Of a stretch of DNA of 64,000 nt, positions 44,669-52,791 are shown piece by piece; positions within the stretch are counted from its first letter, which is position 1; every line of letters starts with the position of its first letter. The translations under genes and the position numbers were made by a program. The DNA lies in the NCBI GenBank assembly GCA_951812575.1, contig OX638322.1, positions 186,001 to 250,000 of the forward strand, given 5' to 3'. The stretch is from Candidatus Binatia bacterium (lineage in GTDB: Bacteria; Desulfobacterota; Binatia; Bin18). The notes under the pieces are model-generated. The model ran no database searches. It was not told where the DNA came from and was given only the letters and a program-made list of their open reading frames with translations.

Positions 44669-44848
44669 ATCAGCCCACAATATGAACCTCATGCCCACTG
44701 ATTACCAGCAGGGGTTCGACCAACTCGCCAAAACCGTCTGGCTCATAGCCCTGGATATCTGCGGATGTGGCGTTGGGATGATCGATACAGATTTGTACGA
44801 CGCTGCCGTAAGCACGCTCAGAATCGGTCAGATCAACCAAGGTCGCGT
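44669..44848 (-). pseudogene. EthD-domain gene 3' fragment A
   Basis: About 180 bases match the last third of the intact EthD-domain gene (46562-47230) in the same orientation, at roughly 75% identity. In frame it reads QICIDHPNATSADIQGYEPD, then GFGELVEPLL and ISGHEVHIVG-stop. The 5' part is missing and it joins directly onto the BrnA-like gene, whose stop codon lies inside it. It is a relic, not a gene. Confidence 0.8.
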
Positions 44849-45093
44849 TGCGACCGCACATAACTTTCGAGCACTTGGTTGATCCGCGTCTGGTAGCCCT
44901 TTCCCGGAGCCTTGAAATAGGCCAACACGGACCGTTTGACACGCAGGGTGATCTGTTCGGTGCGGTCGGGTTCGACGAGTTCCGCCTGCTGCCAGAAGGT
45001 CTCGTCCAACTCAGAGATGTCGCTGAAGTCGATGTTCTCGTCCTTCATGGACGCGATTTGTCGTGGTGTGAGAGGTTTATCGTATCCGCTCAT
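44833..45093 (-). CDS. BrnA-like antitoxin, no BrnT partner
   Basis: The 86-residue protein has an acidic N-terminal segment (DENIDFSDISELDETFWQQAE, quoted in part: SDISELDETFWQQAE) and a ribbon-helix-helix C-terminus (ITLRVKRSVLAYFKAPGKGY, QTRINQVLESYV), the layout of BrnA antitoxins that pair with BrnT ribonucleases. No BrnT gene precedes it. Its last residues and stop codon come from the EthD fragment, so the natural C-terminus may have been changed at the junction. The start at 45093 follows GGCAGG. Confidence 0.78.
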   Translation of the reverse strand: MSGYDKPLTPRQIASMKDENIDFSDISELDETFWQQAELVEPDRTEQITLRVKRSVLAYFKAPGKGYQTRINQVLESYVRSQRDLG

Positions 45094-45109
45094 GGTAAGC
45101 CTGCCTTCA

Positions 45110-45367
45110 TCACGCGGCGTCATGTTTCCCGATCCACTCACGGAGCGCCTGGTCGATCCGCGTCTGCCATCCGCGACCGCCGGCCTTGAAGTGATCGATC
45201 ACGTCCTGCGACAGATGGATAGTCGTTGACACTTTCGGTTTGGCGACTGGTGGCCTGCCACGGCGGACAGTTGCCTTGGCGAACTTCTCCAGCCAGCCAT
45301 CTACGGACAGGTCCGGTGCCGTATCCGAATCAAAATCTTGGGGTATAGAGCGTTCGTTCCCGTTCAT
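45110..45367 (-). CDS. BrnA-like antitoxin, no BrnT partner
   Basis: The 85-residue protein carries a ribbon-helix-helix domain (STTIHLSQDVIDHFKAGGRG, WQTRIDQALREWIGKH) preceded by a basic linker (RRGRPPVAKPKV) and an acidic N-terminus. It resembles BrnA-family antitoxins and is a paralogue of the gene 17 bases downstream. No toxin gene precedes it; the next gene upstream is divergent. The start could be ATG 45367 or 45385; TATAAT-like sequence lies at 45392-45400 on the complementary strand. Confidence 0.75.
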   Translation of the reverse strand: MNGNERSIPQDFDSDTAPDLSVDGWLEKFAKATVRRGRPPVAKPKVSTTIHLSQDVIDHFKAGGRGWQTRIDQALREWIGKHDAA

Positions 45368-45412
45368 TGACTTTGCATTATACATAAAAATTATAATAGG
45401 AGAATGTGATTC

Positions 45413-45423
45413 CTCACTGTGAG
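45413..45423. promoter_or_regulatory. Palindromic operator candidate
   Basis: CTCAC-T-GTGAG is a perfect 11-base palindrome in the 86-base divergent region between a BrnA-like and a Phd-like antitoxin gene, both predicted DNA-binding autorepressors. Confidence 0.4.
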
Positions 45424-45453
45424 AAGAGGCCATAGTAGCTATATACAGCTCCC

Positions 45454-45705
45454 ATGAAAGAGATTACCGCCAGAGACGCCAAGAATCGCTTCGGCTATTT
45501 GCTTGACGCCGTGCAGAGTGCGCCCGTGCGTGTGACCAAGAAAGGCCGGGCGGTTGGCGTGATGATGTCGGTGCAACACTATGAGCGACTTCGTGACGCT
45601 GCCTGGGAAGGCCTGACAATGACGATGGACGCTTTGGGCGAAGCCGCATCCGCGAACGGCTTGACGGAAGCCAGGCTCAAGGCACTCCTCGCGGATGAAA
45701 GCTGA
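45454..45705 (+). CDS. Phd/YefM-type antitoxin, no partner toxin
   Basis: The 83-residue protein has the YefM/Phd start KEITARDAKNRFGYLLDAVQ and strands APVRVTKKGRAVGVMMSVQHYERL, here noted as VRVTKKGRAVGVMMS. The C-terminus (TEARLKALLADES) is a helix that would bind a RelE/ParE-type toxin. No toxin follows; 20 bases after the stop comes an EthD-gene fragment, as if the toxin had been lost at that junction. Confidence 0.85.
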   Translation: MKEITARDAKNRFGYLLDAVQSAPVRVTKKGRAVGVMMSVQHYERLRDAAWEGLTMTMDALGEAASANGLTEARLKALLADES

Positions 45706-45725
45706 GAGTGTCGCTCCCGACACCA

Positions 45726-45762
45726 ATCAGCTCACAATACGCACCTCGTGCCCGCTGCATAC
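45726..45762 (-). repeat. EthD-domain gene 3' fragment B
   Basis: Thirty-three of 37 bases match 46561-46597, the end of the intact EthD gene, in the same orientation. In frame it reads VCSGHEVRIVS-stop against VCSGYEVRIVD-stop. It separates the orphan Phd gene from the Phd/VapC pair. Confidence 0.85.
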
Positions 45763-45833
45763 ACCTGTCAGGTCATTGTCCCACAAGACACTACGGTCTA
45801 TTGTAACTGTAATGGTTCATCTTGAGGGACATC

Positions 45834-46076
45834 ATGCACGAGGTTCAATTACGCGACGCAAAGGCTAGACTCTCAGCGCTGGTAGAAGGCGCGGCCCATG
45901 GAGAGACGACGATCATCACTCGCTACGGCAAACCTCGGGCCGTCATCCTTGGGATCGATGAGTGGAATCGTCTCTGCCAGGTGCCATCCTTTGGTCGGTT
46001 GCTGCTCTCCGCACCACTGGAGGACGGTGATCTATCGCCGCGTGATATGAGCCCGTCACGAGACGCTGCACTCTAG
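45834..46076 (+). CDS. Phd/YefM-type antitoxin
   Basis: The 80-residue protein has VQLRDAKARLSALVEGA and ETTIITRYGKPRAVILGIDEW, quoted in part as TTIITRYGKPRAVIL, the DNA-binding region of Phd/YefM antitoxins. The C-terminus is acidic. The PIN toxin gene begins 9 bases after its stop. The start ATG at 45834 follows GAGGGA; a TTG at 45822 is an unlikely alternative. Confidence 0.88.
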   Translation: MHEVQLRDAKARLSALVEGAAHGETTIITRYGKPRAVILGIDEWNRLCQVPSFGRLLLSAPLEDGDLSPRDMSPSRDAAL

Positions 46077-46085
46077 GAACGGCTT

Positions 46086-46526
46086 TTGTACTTGGTCGAT
46101 ACCAATGTACTGTCGGTCGGGGCTCCCGGCCGGGTAAATCGGTCCACGACATTGATCGACTGGATGGAGACGCATTCGAGTATGCTTTTCCTGTCGGTGG
46201 TTACCGTGGCCGAGATTGCCGACGGGGTGGCCAAGCTGAAACGGACCGGGTCTGCCGCCAAGGCTACCGCCATTGGGGACTGGCTCCAACTTGTGCTCCA
46301 TCTCTACGGCAGTCGCATGCTGGCGTTTGATGTTGCTGCGGCCCGGCTGGCGGGGGAACTGACAGATAAGGCACGGGCGGCGGGTCATGCCCCTGGCTTT
46401 GCCGATATCGCCATCGCGGCTACAGCCGGGAGCCACGGTCTGACGATCCTGACGCGCAACCTGCGCCACTTTGTGCCGCTCGGCATCCCGGCAATCGATC
46501 CCTTTGCTACATTACCCCGCTCCTGA
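46086..46526 (+). CDS. vapC: PIN-domain toxin (VapC family)
   Basis: The 146-residue PIN protein starts with TTG and has active-site acidic residues in YLVDTNVLSV (Asp4), VTVAEIADGV (Glu), PGFADIAIAAT (Asp) and TRNLRHF (the usual last Asp replaced by Asn). It resembles the FitB-like VapC group. The stop lies 35 bases before the convergent EthD gene end. With the Phd gene upstream it forms the only complete TA pair in this island. Confidence 0.88.
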   Translation: MYLVDTNVLSVGAPGRVNRSTTLIDWMETHSSMLFLSVVTVAEIADGVAKLKRTGSAAKATAIGDWLQLVLHLYGSRMLAFDVAAARLAGELTDKARAAGHAPGFADIAIAATAGSHGLTILTRNLRHFVPLGIPAIDPFATLPRS

Positions 46527-46561
46527 CAGCAGGCAGGACCATCTCATATTACTGAGGTCCA

Positions 46562-47230
46562 TCAGTCCACAATACGCACCTCATACCCGCTGCATACCAG
46601 CATGGGTTCAACCAGCTCACCGAAACCGTCCGGCTCATAGCCCTGGATGTCGGCGAATGTGGCGTTGGGATGGTCGATGCAGATTTGCGCCACGCCGTCG
46701 TAGGTGCGTTCTCGCTCAGCATCGTCCAGGTCAACCAGGTCCACGGAATAACGCACCGCGTCAGGCGTATTATTGATGGCCGCGACAACGTTCGGCACGT
46801 GGACGTTCAGCCAGTAGTCGTCCAGGTGGGCACGCTCAATTCCCTGGCGTCTCTTGATAAAGAAGGTGAGCTTGGTGGTGTCGCGCGTCGTCGGACCATC
46901 CACGTTGAGATGCTCGGTGACAAACAGATTACAGCCCGGTTGGATGGTGGCATAGGTGCTGAATTTGTCGGCGTCGATATTGGGCGGGGCCTGCCGGCCG
47001 ATCGTGGTCTCAAAATGCTCTCGATCCCGGAACCATAGCTCGGCCATACCATCGGGCGGACGGCTGTCCGCATCGGCGTTGTCCGAGGGCGGGTCAAAGA
47101 AGGTGATGCGATAGCGTTCCGGCTTGACCAGCGAAACGACATGCGGGGCGTGAATGTGTTCCCAGGCATGGACCAGCTCGTCGTGCGAAATATGATCCAG
47201 ACGCCGAACAGCGGCCATAAACTTTAACAT
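46562..47230 (-). CDS. EthD-domain protein
   Basis: The 222-residue protein has two EthD-type ferredoxin-like alpha/beta-barrel repeats: LKFMAAVRRLDHISHDELVH, with AWEHIHAPHVVSLV (His-x-His-x-x-x-V) in the first and KLTFFIKRRQGIERAHLDDY, with WLNVHVPNVV in the second. EthD proteins accompany cytochrome P450 or other degradation systems and may act as dehydratases or isomerases. The start follows AAGGAGGGAG. It begins 11 bases after the SMP-30 gene on the same strand, so the two form an operon. Its 3' end recurs twice downstream. Confidence 0.88.
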   Translation of the reverse strand: MLKFMAAVRRLDHISHDELVHAWEHIHAPHVVSLVKPERYRITFFDPPSDNADADSRPPDGMAELWFRDREHFETTIGRQAPPNIDADKFSTYATIQPGCNLFVTEHLNVDGPTTRDTTKLTFFIKRRQGIERAHLDDYWLNVHVPNVVAAINNTPDAVRYSVDLVDLDDAERERTYDGVAQICIDHPNATFADIQGYEPDGFGELVEPMLVCSGYEVRIVD

Positions 47231-47241
47231 GGTCTCCCTCC

Positions 47242-48096
47242 TTAGAAGCGTGCTTGCGGCACCGGCAGCCCAGGGATATCCGAACGCGCCCGAAAGACGC
47301 TGCCCTTGAGCTCGCGTTGATCGTTGTTGGCGGTGACTACGTACAGGTCCGACATGTCGGGTCCACCAAAAGCCACGCTGGTGACCGTTTTGGCCGGTAC
47401 CTTGATGCGTTGATCGACCGTCCCATCCGGCTTGAAACGCACAATTTCACCCCGTCCGGCCACCGTGGCCACCCATACCCCGCCTTCGACGTCAACGGTC
47501 ATGCCGTCGGGCATACCCTCGGGTAGCTGCGCGAACAGTTGTCGGTCGCTGACCGTGCGGTCGGCCCGCACCCCATAGGCCCAGACGGCCTTGGTGGTGG
47601 AATCGCAGTGGTAGAGCAGTTTGCGGTCCGGACTGAAGCCCAGGCCGTTAGTCACCTCAACCCCCTCCCATAAGTGCGTCACCTGGCCCGGCGGGTCAAT
47701 ACGGAAGAGCGAGCCCGGCGGCGGAGTGCTCTTAAAATCGAAAGTATGAATATCGCAGCCAAACGAACCGACCCAGATGCTGCCTTGGTCATCCATGGTC
47801 AGGTCGTTCAGGCCGAACAGCGGCTTCCCTTCCCATTCCCCAAAGATATCCCGCAGCGCGCCGGACTGCTCGTCCCAGTGCGACAGAGACAGCCCCGTCA
47901 CCAAGATGCCCCCGCCCGCGTTCAAGCCGATGCCGCCGACAAACTTCCGGTCCGATATTAAGGTCTCAATCTCCCCGTCGGGGCTACGCCGGAAGACACC
48001 CCCGCCGCGCACATCGCTGTAATAGAGCCGATTCTGCTCATCGGTCCGGGGTCCCTCAACGAGTCCGTAGCCGCTGGCCAAGGTTTCAAATTCCAT
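47242..48096 (-). CDS. SMP-30/gluconolactonase-like hydrolase
   Basis: The 284-residue protein is a six-bladed beta-propeller of the SMP-30/gluconolaconase/LRE family: LVEGPRTDEQNRLYYSDV (Glu metal ligand in the first strand), LNDLTMDDQGSIWVGSF (Asn), VTNGLGFSPDRKLLYHCDS (Asn) and PDGMTVDVEGGVWVATV (Asp). It would hydrolyse a lactone in a Ca- or Zn-dependent way. AAGGAGGGAG precedes the start. It is the first gene of a two-gene operon with the EthD protein. Confidence 0.93.
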   Translation of the reverse strand: MEFETLASGYGLVEGPRTDEQNRLYYSDVRGGGVFRRSPDGEIETLISDRKFVGGIGLNAGGGILVTGLSLSHWDEQSGALRDIFGEWEGKPLFGLNDLTMDDQGSIWVGSFGCDIHTFDFKSTPPPGSLFRIDPPGQVTHLWEGVEVTNGLGFSPDRKLLYHCDSTTKAVWAYGVRADRTVSDRQLFAQLPEGMPDGMTVDVEGGVWVATVAGRGEIVRFKPDGTVDQRIKVPAKTVTSVAFGGPDMSDLYVVTANNDQRELKGSVFRARSDIPGLPVPQARF

Positions 48097-48253
48097 ACGC
48101 TCCCTCCTTTTGTGTGACCGCTCACGTGAATATCAACATGATGAGGCGAGGGTAATCGCTCCGGGGGCGGAAGACAATGGGCGGGCCGGCCACAGACAAA
48201 GCCGCCGACTTTGTATAAGGTGCGCGTCTACTCCTTCATCCCGACGCTATCCG

Positions 48254-49576
48254 ATGCAGCGAAAAGAATTTCCCTTTTATTATGGCTGGGCGGTCGTGGC
48301 CGTGGCCTTTGTCACCCTGGCTATCGGCGTGAACACGCGTACGACCTTCTCCCTGCTCTTTCCGCCCATTCTGGCGGAATTCGGTTGGGACCGGGGTAGT
48401 ACAGCCGCGGCCTTTTCTTGCGGGTTTCTGGCGGCAACCGTGTACGCGCCCATAGTCGGCATGCTCATGGATCGCTGGGGGCCGCGCGTGGTCATACCGC
48501 TGGGTGCGGTGCTGGTCAGCGCCGGCATGGTCTCGATTACCCTGGTTTCTCAGCCGTGGCACCTGTATCTCACCTTCGGCATCCTGGTCGGCGGCGCGAG
48601 CACCTCTATCAGCTATCTCGGTCACTCCCTGTTTCTCCCCTACTGGTTTGTACGCCGCCGCGGGCTGGCCCTGGGGCTTGCCTTTTCCGGCGTGGGCGCC
48701 GGCTCCATCCTGCTCTTCCCCTGGGTGCAAAGCATCATCGACCAGGCCGGCTGGCGTGAGGCGTGTTGGGTCGTGGCGGGCCTCCTGCTGGTGGTCGTGT
48801 TGCCGTTGAATGTGATCCTGCAACGCCGCCGACCCGAGGACCTGGGTCTGGCGCCCGACGGAGACGCCGCCCCAAGCACCGCTCACGGGGAGCAGCACCC
48901 GGCTGATAACGTCGTGGACCATGCCTGGGCCGCGACCGACTGGACCCTGGCGCGTGCCATACGCACCTCCCGTTTCTGGTGGTTGGGCGTCTCTTTTTTC
49001 AGCAGTCTGTACTCCTGGTACGCCATCCAGGTGCATCAAACCAAATACCTGACCGACATCGGCTTTTCACCCGAGGTGGCGGCCTTTGCCCTCGGGCTGG
49101 TCGGACTGACCGCCTGCGGCGGCCAGATTGGCCTGGGTACGCTCTCCGACCGGATCGGGCGCGAGTGGGTCTGGACCATCAGCATGATGGGCTTTGTCCT
49201 GTGTTATGTCATCCTGCTCAGCATGCCCGAGCGGCCCAGTCTGGTGCTGTTATACGCCATGGTCGCGGCTCAGGGCATGCTGGGCTACGGCACGGTCTCG
49301 GTGTTCGGCGCCATTCCGGCGGAGATTTTTCAGGGCAAACAGTACGGCCGCATCTACGGCACGCTGACCATTGCCGGCAGTCTGGGCGGCGGGACCGGAC
49401 CCTGGGTGACCGGCCTGCTCTTCGACCGCACCGGCAGCTATACAGTGGCCTTCTGGATTGCACTGGCGTTTGCCTTTGTCTCCATTGGCGGCATGTGGAT
49501 GGCCGGTCCGCGCAAGGTGCGCGTAGTGGCCGGCCAGGTGAAGCGCCTGGCCGCACGACGGGCTCTGGCGGAATAG
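48254..49576 (+). CDS. MFS transporter (OFA/monocarboxylate-like)
   Basis: The 440-residue membrane protein has 12 predicted helices in two six-helix halves with a cytoplasmic loop at about 195-235. The first helix YGWAVVAVAFVTLAIG, PIVGMLMDRWGPR between helices 2 and 3 (the MFS signature), and GTLSDRIGREWVW in the second half support the call. OFA-type carriers take up oxalate, formate or monocarboxylates. The start at 48254 is taken from the family alignment; no clear ribosome site is seen. It is divergent from the SMP-30 gene, so its substrate may be a lactone or acid. Confidence 0.92.
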   Translation: MQRKEFPFYYGWAVVAVAFVTLAIGVNTRTTFSLLFPPILAEFGWDRGSTAAAFSCGFLAATVYAPIVGMLMDRWGPRVVIPLGAVLVSAGMVSITLVSQPWHLYLTFGILVGGASTSISYLGHSLFLPYWFVRRRGLALGLAFSGVGAGSILLFPWVQSIIDQAGWREACWVVAGLLLVVVLPLNVILQRRRPEDLGLAPDGDAAPSTAHGEQHPADNVVDHAWAATDWTLARAIRTSRFWWLGVSFFSSLYSWYAIQVHQTKYLTDIGFSPEVAAFALGLVGLTACGGQIGLGTLSDRIGREWVWTISMMGFVLCYVILLSMPERPSLVLLYAMVAAQGMLGYGTVSVFGAIPAEIFQGKQYGRIYGTLTIAGSLGGGTGPWVTGLLFDRTGSYTVAFWIALAFAFVSIGGMWMAGPRKVRVVAGQVKRLAARRALAE

Positions 49577-49636
49577 AAGAAATCAGTCCTGGGAGAAGAA
49601 AGTTCTCCCGAGTTTATCTTGATTCTCCAGATGTAA

Positions 49637-49690
49637 TCAGCCGCGTTCCGCCGCTCCAATAAGAGTACGAGCTTCTTTAAGGTCGCTCAT
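49637..49690 (-). pseudogene. Truncated HEPN-domain gene
   Basis: A frame starting inside the end of the MNT gene encodes MSDLKEARTLIGAAERG and then stops. This is how HEPN antitoxin/toxin partners of MNT proteins begin (helix with AERD), but the remaining 100 or so codons are missing, and the sequence after the junction shows no match. The module is therefore broken. Confidence 0.6.
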
Positions 49691-50087
49691 ACAGCACCCG
49701 TCCCTCCCGCAGAGCCCGCGCCAGGACATGGTTAAGGGAGTCACGCCAGTGTTCGACCTCATCACGGCTGTACACCAGAATGTCCTTTGCAACACCGAGG
49801 CCCGAGACGGCTCTCCATAGACGGACAGCTTCCTGGCGTCGGCTCCTGCCGTTGCCGAAGGGCGTGGACTCAATGACGAGCAAGTCCACGTCCGAGTCTT
49901 CGCGGGCGTCACCTCGCGCCCGTGAGCCAAACAGAATGACCTGCTCGGGATCAACTTCGGTCACAATGGCCCGCACCATGTCACTCAGAAGCGAGTCCGT
50001 CACCTGTGGGGTATATCTTTCCCTTCTCGTTTCCATGGCGATTTCATACCGTGCGGCGCAAGGATTCGTGCAGGGCTCCTCGTGCAT
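49677..50087 (-). CDS. MNT-domain nucleotidyltransferase (MntA-like)
   Basis: The 136-residue protein has the minimal nucleotidyltransferase motif VILFGSRARGDAREDSDVDL (GSRARG, then Asp-x-Asp) and the later aspartate in KDILVYSRDEVEHW. In MNT-HEPN modules this protein adds AMP to the HEPN RNase and so silences it. Here the HEPN gene that overlaps its 3' end is cut to 17 codons. The start at 50087 has AGAAGG upstream; ATG 50036 is an alternative that removes a Cys-containing leader. Confidence 0.87.
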   Translation of the reverse strand: MHEEPCTNPCAARYEIAMETRRERYTPQVTDSLLSDMVRAIVTEVDPEQVILFGSRARGDAREDSDVDLLVIESTPFGNGRSRRQEAVRLWRAVSGLGVAKDILVYSRDEVEHWRDSLNHVLARALREGRVLYERP

Positions 50088-50126
50088 CTTACCTTCTCTA
50101 GCCAGCCTCTAAAATAAGAGTTCATT

Positions 50127-50924
50127 TCACCGACTCAACGCCCCACCGTTGTTTTGAATCGTAAACCCGCCGTCAACAACCAGCGTGGCTCCGTTGATGT
50201 ATGACGCGGCCGGAAGGACAAGGCTCAGCGTCGCGTGGGCAACTTCTTCCGGGTCGCCGTAGCGTTTGAGCGGTACGCGCCGGCGGGCGAAGATGCCTTT
50301 TGCTTTGTCCGGGATGGCAGCGGTCAGGCCGGTATGAATCGCGCCCGGACAAATGCAGTTGACGGTGACGCCCTGGGTCGCCAGTTCCACCGCCAGCGCC
50401 CTGGTGAGGCCCATAACGCCGTGCTTTGCCGCGGTATAGGGGCTGGCAAAAGCGCTGCCGCCGACCGCTTCGGTCGAAGCAATATTCACGATCCGTCCGG
50501 TCCCGCTTTTTGTGAGATGCGGCAACGACGCGCGAATGAGGCGCTGGTGGGCCGTCAGATTCACGCTGAAACAGCGCTCCCAGACCTCTTCGTATTTGCT
50601 GCTCTGAATACGGGCGGAGGCATCGATACCGGCATTATTGACCAGAATGTCGAGCCCGCCGAAATGTGCGACAATCCGGGCTAGCGTCGGTTCGATCTCC
50701 GCAGCGTTGGCGAGGTCCAGGGTCCAGCCCATGGCCGTACCGCCGGCTTGGGTAATCTCCTCAACGACTCGGTCAACGCCGTCCGCATTTCTGTCCAATA
50801 CGGCAACCTGCGCCTCTTCGTCGGCAAAGAGATGAGCGGTTGCCCGTCCCATGCCGCTGGCGGCCCCGGTCACTAGCGCAATTTTTCCTTTGATTGATCG
50901 ACTCAGCTTGCTTAGGCGTGGCAT
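50127..50924 (-). CDS. Short-chain dehydrogenase/reductase
   Basis: The 265-residue SDR has TGAASGMGRATA, NNAGIDASAR, the catalytic YTAAKHGVMG (Tyr-x-x-x-Lys) and LVVDGGFT near the end. Asp in VLDRNADGVD after the second strand suggests NAD(H). AAAGGAGCC precedes the start. It is divergent from the secreted cyclase gene and is followed by the MNT gene only at a distance. Confidence 0.93.
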   Translation of the reverse strand: MPRLSKLSRSIKGKIALVTGAASGMGRATAHLFADEEAQVAVLDRNADGVDRVVEEITQAGGTAMGWTLDLANAAEIEPTLARIVAHFGGLDILVNNAGIDASARIQSSKYEEVWERCFSVNLTAHQRLIRASLPHLTKSGTGRIVNIASTEAVGGSAFASPYTAAKHGVMGLTRALAVELATQGVTVNCICPGAIHTGLTAAIPDKAKGIFARRRVPLKRYGDPEEVAHATLSLVLPAASYINGATLVVDGGFTIQNNGGALSR

Positions 50925-51086
50925 GCTCTGTGGCTCCTTTTGTCCCTCGCATCCGTCCCTCCATACTTACCTGTGGCTGGCCCGCTACAAAAGGCTCCAG
51001 CGTTGCCGGATTCCGTCGCGCGCATCCCTATCTTGTCTTGCTCTTCGGTCTCATCCCGAGTACACATGCCAGCGAGGAGGGGAGTG

Positions 51087-52088
51087 ATGAAATATCGAGC
51101 CATGGCATTGCCGGTAAGCATGATCCTCGTGACTACTCTCATGCTGGAACGTCCAAGCGTCGCTCAGGCGACAGACCCCCTCCCCCAACTTACGGCAGCG
51201 ACGCTGGAGCAGTGGATGTCCAGCCTCTCAAATTGGGGACGCTGGGGAGAGGACGATCAGCTCGGTACGCTCAATCTGATTACCCCCGAGAAACGGCGTC
51301 AGGCCGCCACGCTGGTAACCGAGGGCGTCTCGGTTTCTCTGGCCTTTGACCTGGCGAAAGAGGCCAGCACCAATAATGAGTTTCCGCTTGAGCACAGTCT
51401 CCTGGTGCATGATGACGACGGCAACGTCTTTGCCGAGGATATCTATACGATCCGGTATCACGGCTTTGCCCATTCGCATGTGGATGCGCTGTGCCATATT
51501 TTCCATCAGGGCAAGATGTACAATGGCTTCCCGCGTTCGGCGGTCAAACCCTCAGGCTCGGAGCAGCTCGGCGTACAGACCATGCACCAAGGGATTTTCA
51601 CCCGTGGGATTCTGGTGGATGTCCCCTGGTTAAAGGAGGTACCCTATCTCGAACCGGGCACCGCAGTCCGCGTCGAAGACCTGGAAGCCTGGGAGAAAAA
51701 GACCGGTATCCGCATAGCGAGCGGCGATGTGCTGCTGGTCCGCACCGGGCTGTACAAACGACGCCAGGAGGTCGGCTCCTGGAACCTCACAGAGCGGGCC
51801 GCGGGCCTACACCCTGCGGTCGTGCCCTGGCTCAAGGCGCGCGACGTGGCGACGGTTGGTTCTGACGGCACGAATGAAGTCTTCCCCTCCGGGATCGAAG
51901 GGATGCCGTTTCCGATTCACCGCCTGGCCGTGGTCGCCCTGGGCATGCCGCTGTTGGATAACCTGAACCTCGAAGACCTGGCCCGTGAAGCGCAGGCGCG
52001 CAAGCGCTGGACCTTCCTCTTTGTGGCTGCGCCCTTGCGCGTCCCCGGCGGAACGGGCTCACCCCTTAATCCGCTGGCCCTGTTTTAG
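51087..52088 (+). CDS. Exported cyclase-family (kynurenine formamidase-like) protein
   Basis: The 333-residue protein has a signal peptide (MKYRAMALPVSMILVTTLML, cleavage near AQA), then the cyclase family fold. The metal motif is HGFAHSHVDALCHI (His-x3-His-x-Asp-x3-His, about residue 130), followed by GSEQLGVQTMHQGIFTRGIL, quoted in part as GVQTMHQGIFTRGIL, and DVLLVRTGLYKRR. Members hydrolyse amides or cyclic compounds; kynurenine formamidase is the best known. Export suggests a periplasmic substrate. The start at 51087 follows GAGGAGGGGAG. Confidence 0.88.
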   Translation: MKYRAMALPVSMILVTTLMLERPSVAQATDPLPQLTAATLEQWMSSLSNWGRWGEDDQLGTLNLITPEKRRQAATLVTEGVSVSLAFDLAKEASTNNEFPLEHSLLVHDDDGNVFAEDIYTIRYHGFAHSHVDALCHIFHQGKMYNGFPRSAVKPSGSEQLGVQTMHQGIFTRGILVDVPWLKEVPYLEPGTAVRVEDLEAWEKKTGIRIASGDVLLVRTGLYKRRQEVGSWNLTERAAGLHPAVVPWLKARDVATVGSDGTNEVFPSGIEGMPFPIHRLAVVALGMPLLDNLNLEDLAREAQARKRWTFLFVAAPLRVPGGTGSPLNPLALF

Positions 52089-52134
52089 ACCGATGATGCT
52101 CTAGGCTGATGATGCACAGCCACGGAGGTCCATT

Positions 52135-52755
52135 GTGTTGAGCGTTGAAGCAATACGGAACGCCCTGACCGCCCATCAGCCCACATCGAGTCGTTTCGAT
52201 GGCCATCGCGGCTGTGCTGCTGTAGCCATGATACTCGTGGGAGCGGAGGATCGACTGAAACTGTGTATGATCCGGCGGGCTGAAAAATCGGGCGATCCGT
52301 GGTCGAGCCATATGGCCCTGCCGGGCGGACGCTTCTCTCCCGAGGATGCTGATCTTCGCGTTACGGCCGAGCGCGAAACGCACGAAGAAGTAGGTCTGCG
52401 TCTGGACCCGGCCCACCGTCTGGGTTCGCTCGCCCCGCTCGCCATCCGGCTGAGCGGACGGGACCGGCCCTTGGATCTTTTTGCTGCGGTCTATTACCTG
52501 GGTCCGGCGACCCCGGCATTAACGCTCAATCACGAAGTCGCCGAGGCATACTGGATGCCGCTGGCGCATCCCTGGGAGGTCGGGAACGCCACCCACCTGA
52601 AATTATCCGCGGACGGCAAGACGTTGTACTATCCGGCGATCCGTTTTCAGGACCAAATGATCTGGGGCATCACCTTACGTGTCCTGACCCTGTTCTCCGA
52701 TGTGCTCGGCCGTCCCTTGCCGCATTTGGAAGAAATTCCGGGACTCGGACGCTAG
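52135..52755 (+). CDS. Nudix hydrolase, CoA pyrophosphatase-like
   Basis: The 206-residue protein has a Nudix box ending RETHEEVGL, with ALPGGRFSPEDADLRVTAE before it, and the motif WSSHMALPGGR typical of NudL-type CoA/peroxisomal Nudix enzymes. The C-terminal IRFQDQMIWGITLRVL matches the family's closing motif. It would cleave CoA or acyl-CoA to phosphopantetheine and 3',5'-ADP. Translation probably starts at GTG 52135, 7 bases after GGAGG. It precedes the second dimethylformamidase-like gene by 36 bases. Confidence 0.88.
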   Translation: MLSVEAIRNALTAHQPTSSRFDGHRGCAAVAMILVGAEDRLKLCMIRRAEKSGDPWSSHMALPGGRFSPEDADLRVTAERETHEEVGLRLDPAHRLGSLAPLAIRLSGRDRPLDLFAAVYYLGPATPALTLNHEVAEAYWMPLAHPWEVGNATHLKLSADGKTLYYPAIRFQDQMIWGITLRVLTLFSDVLGRPLPHLEEIPGLGR

Positions 52756-52791
52756 CTTGTCCGTTCCGTATCAATAGTAAGGAGGGGAGCT

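Noticed and set aside
44833..46526. TA island considered as part of a prophage or integron
   Set aside because: No integrase, phage structural gene or attC-like site is present; only TA genes and EthD fragments.
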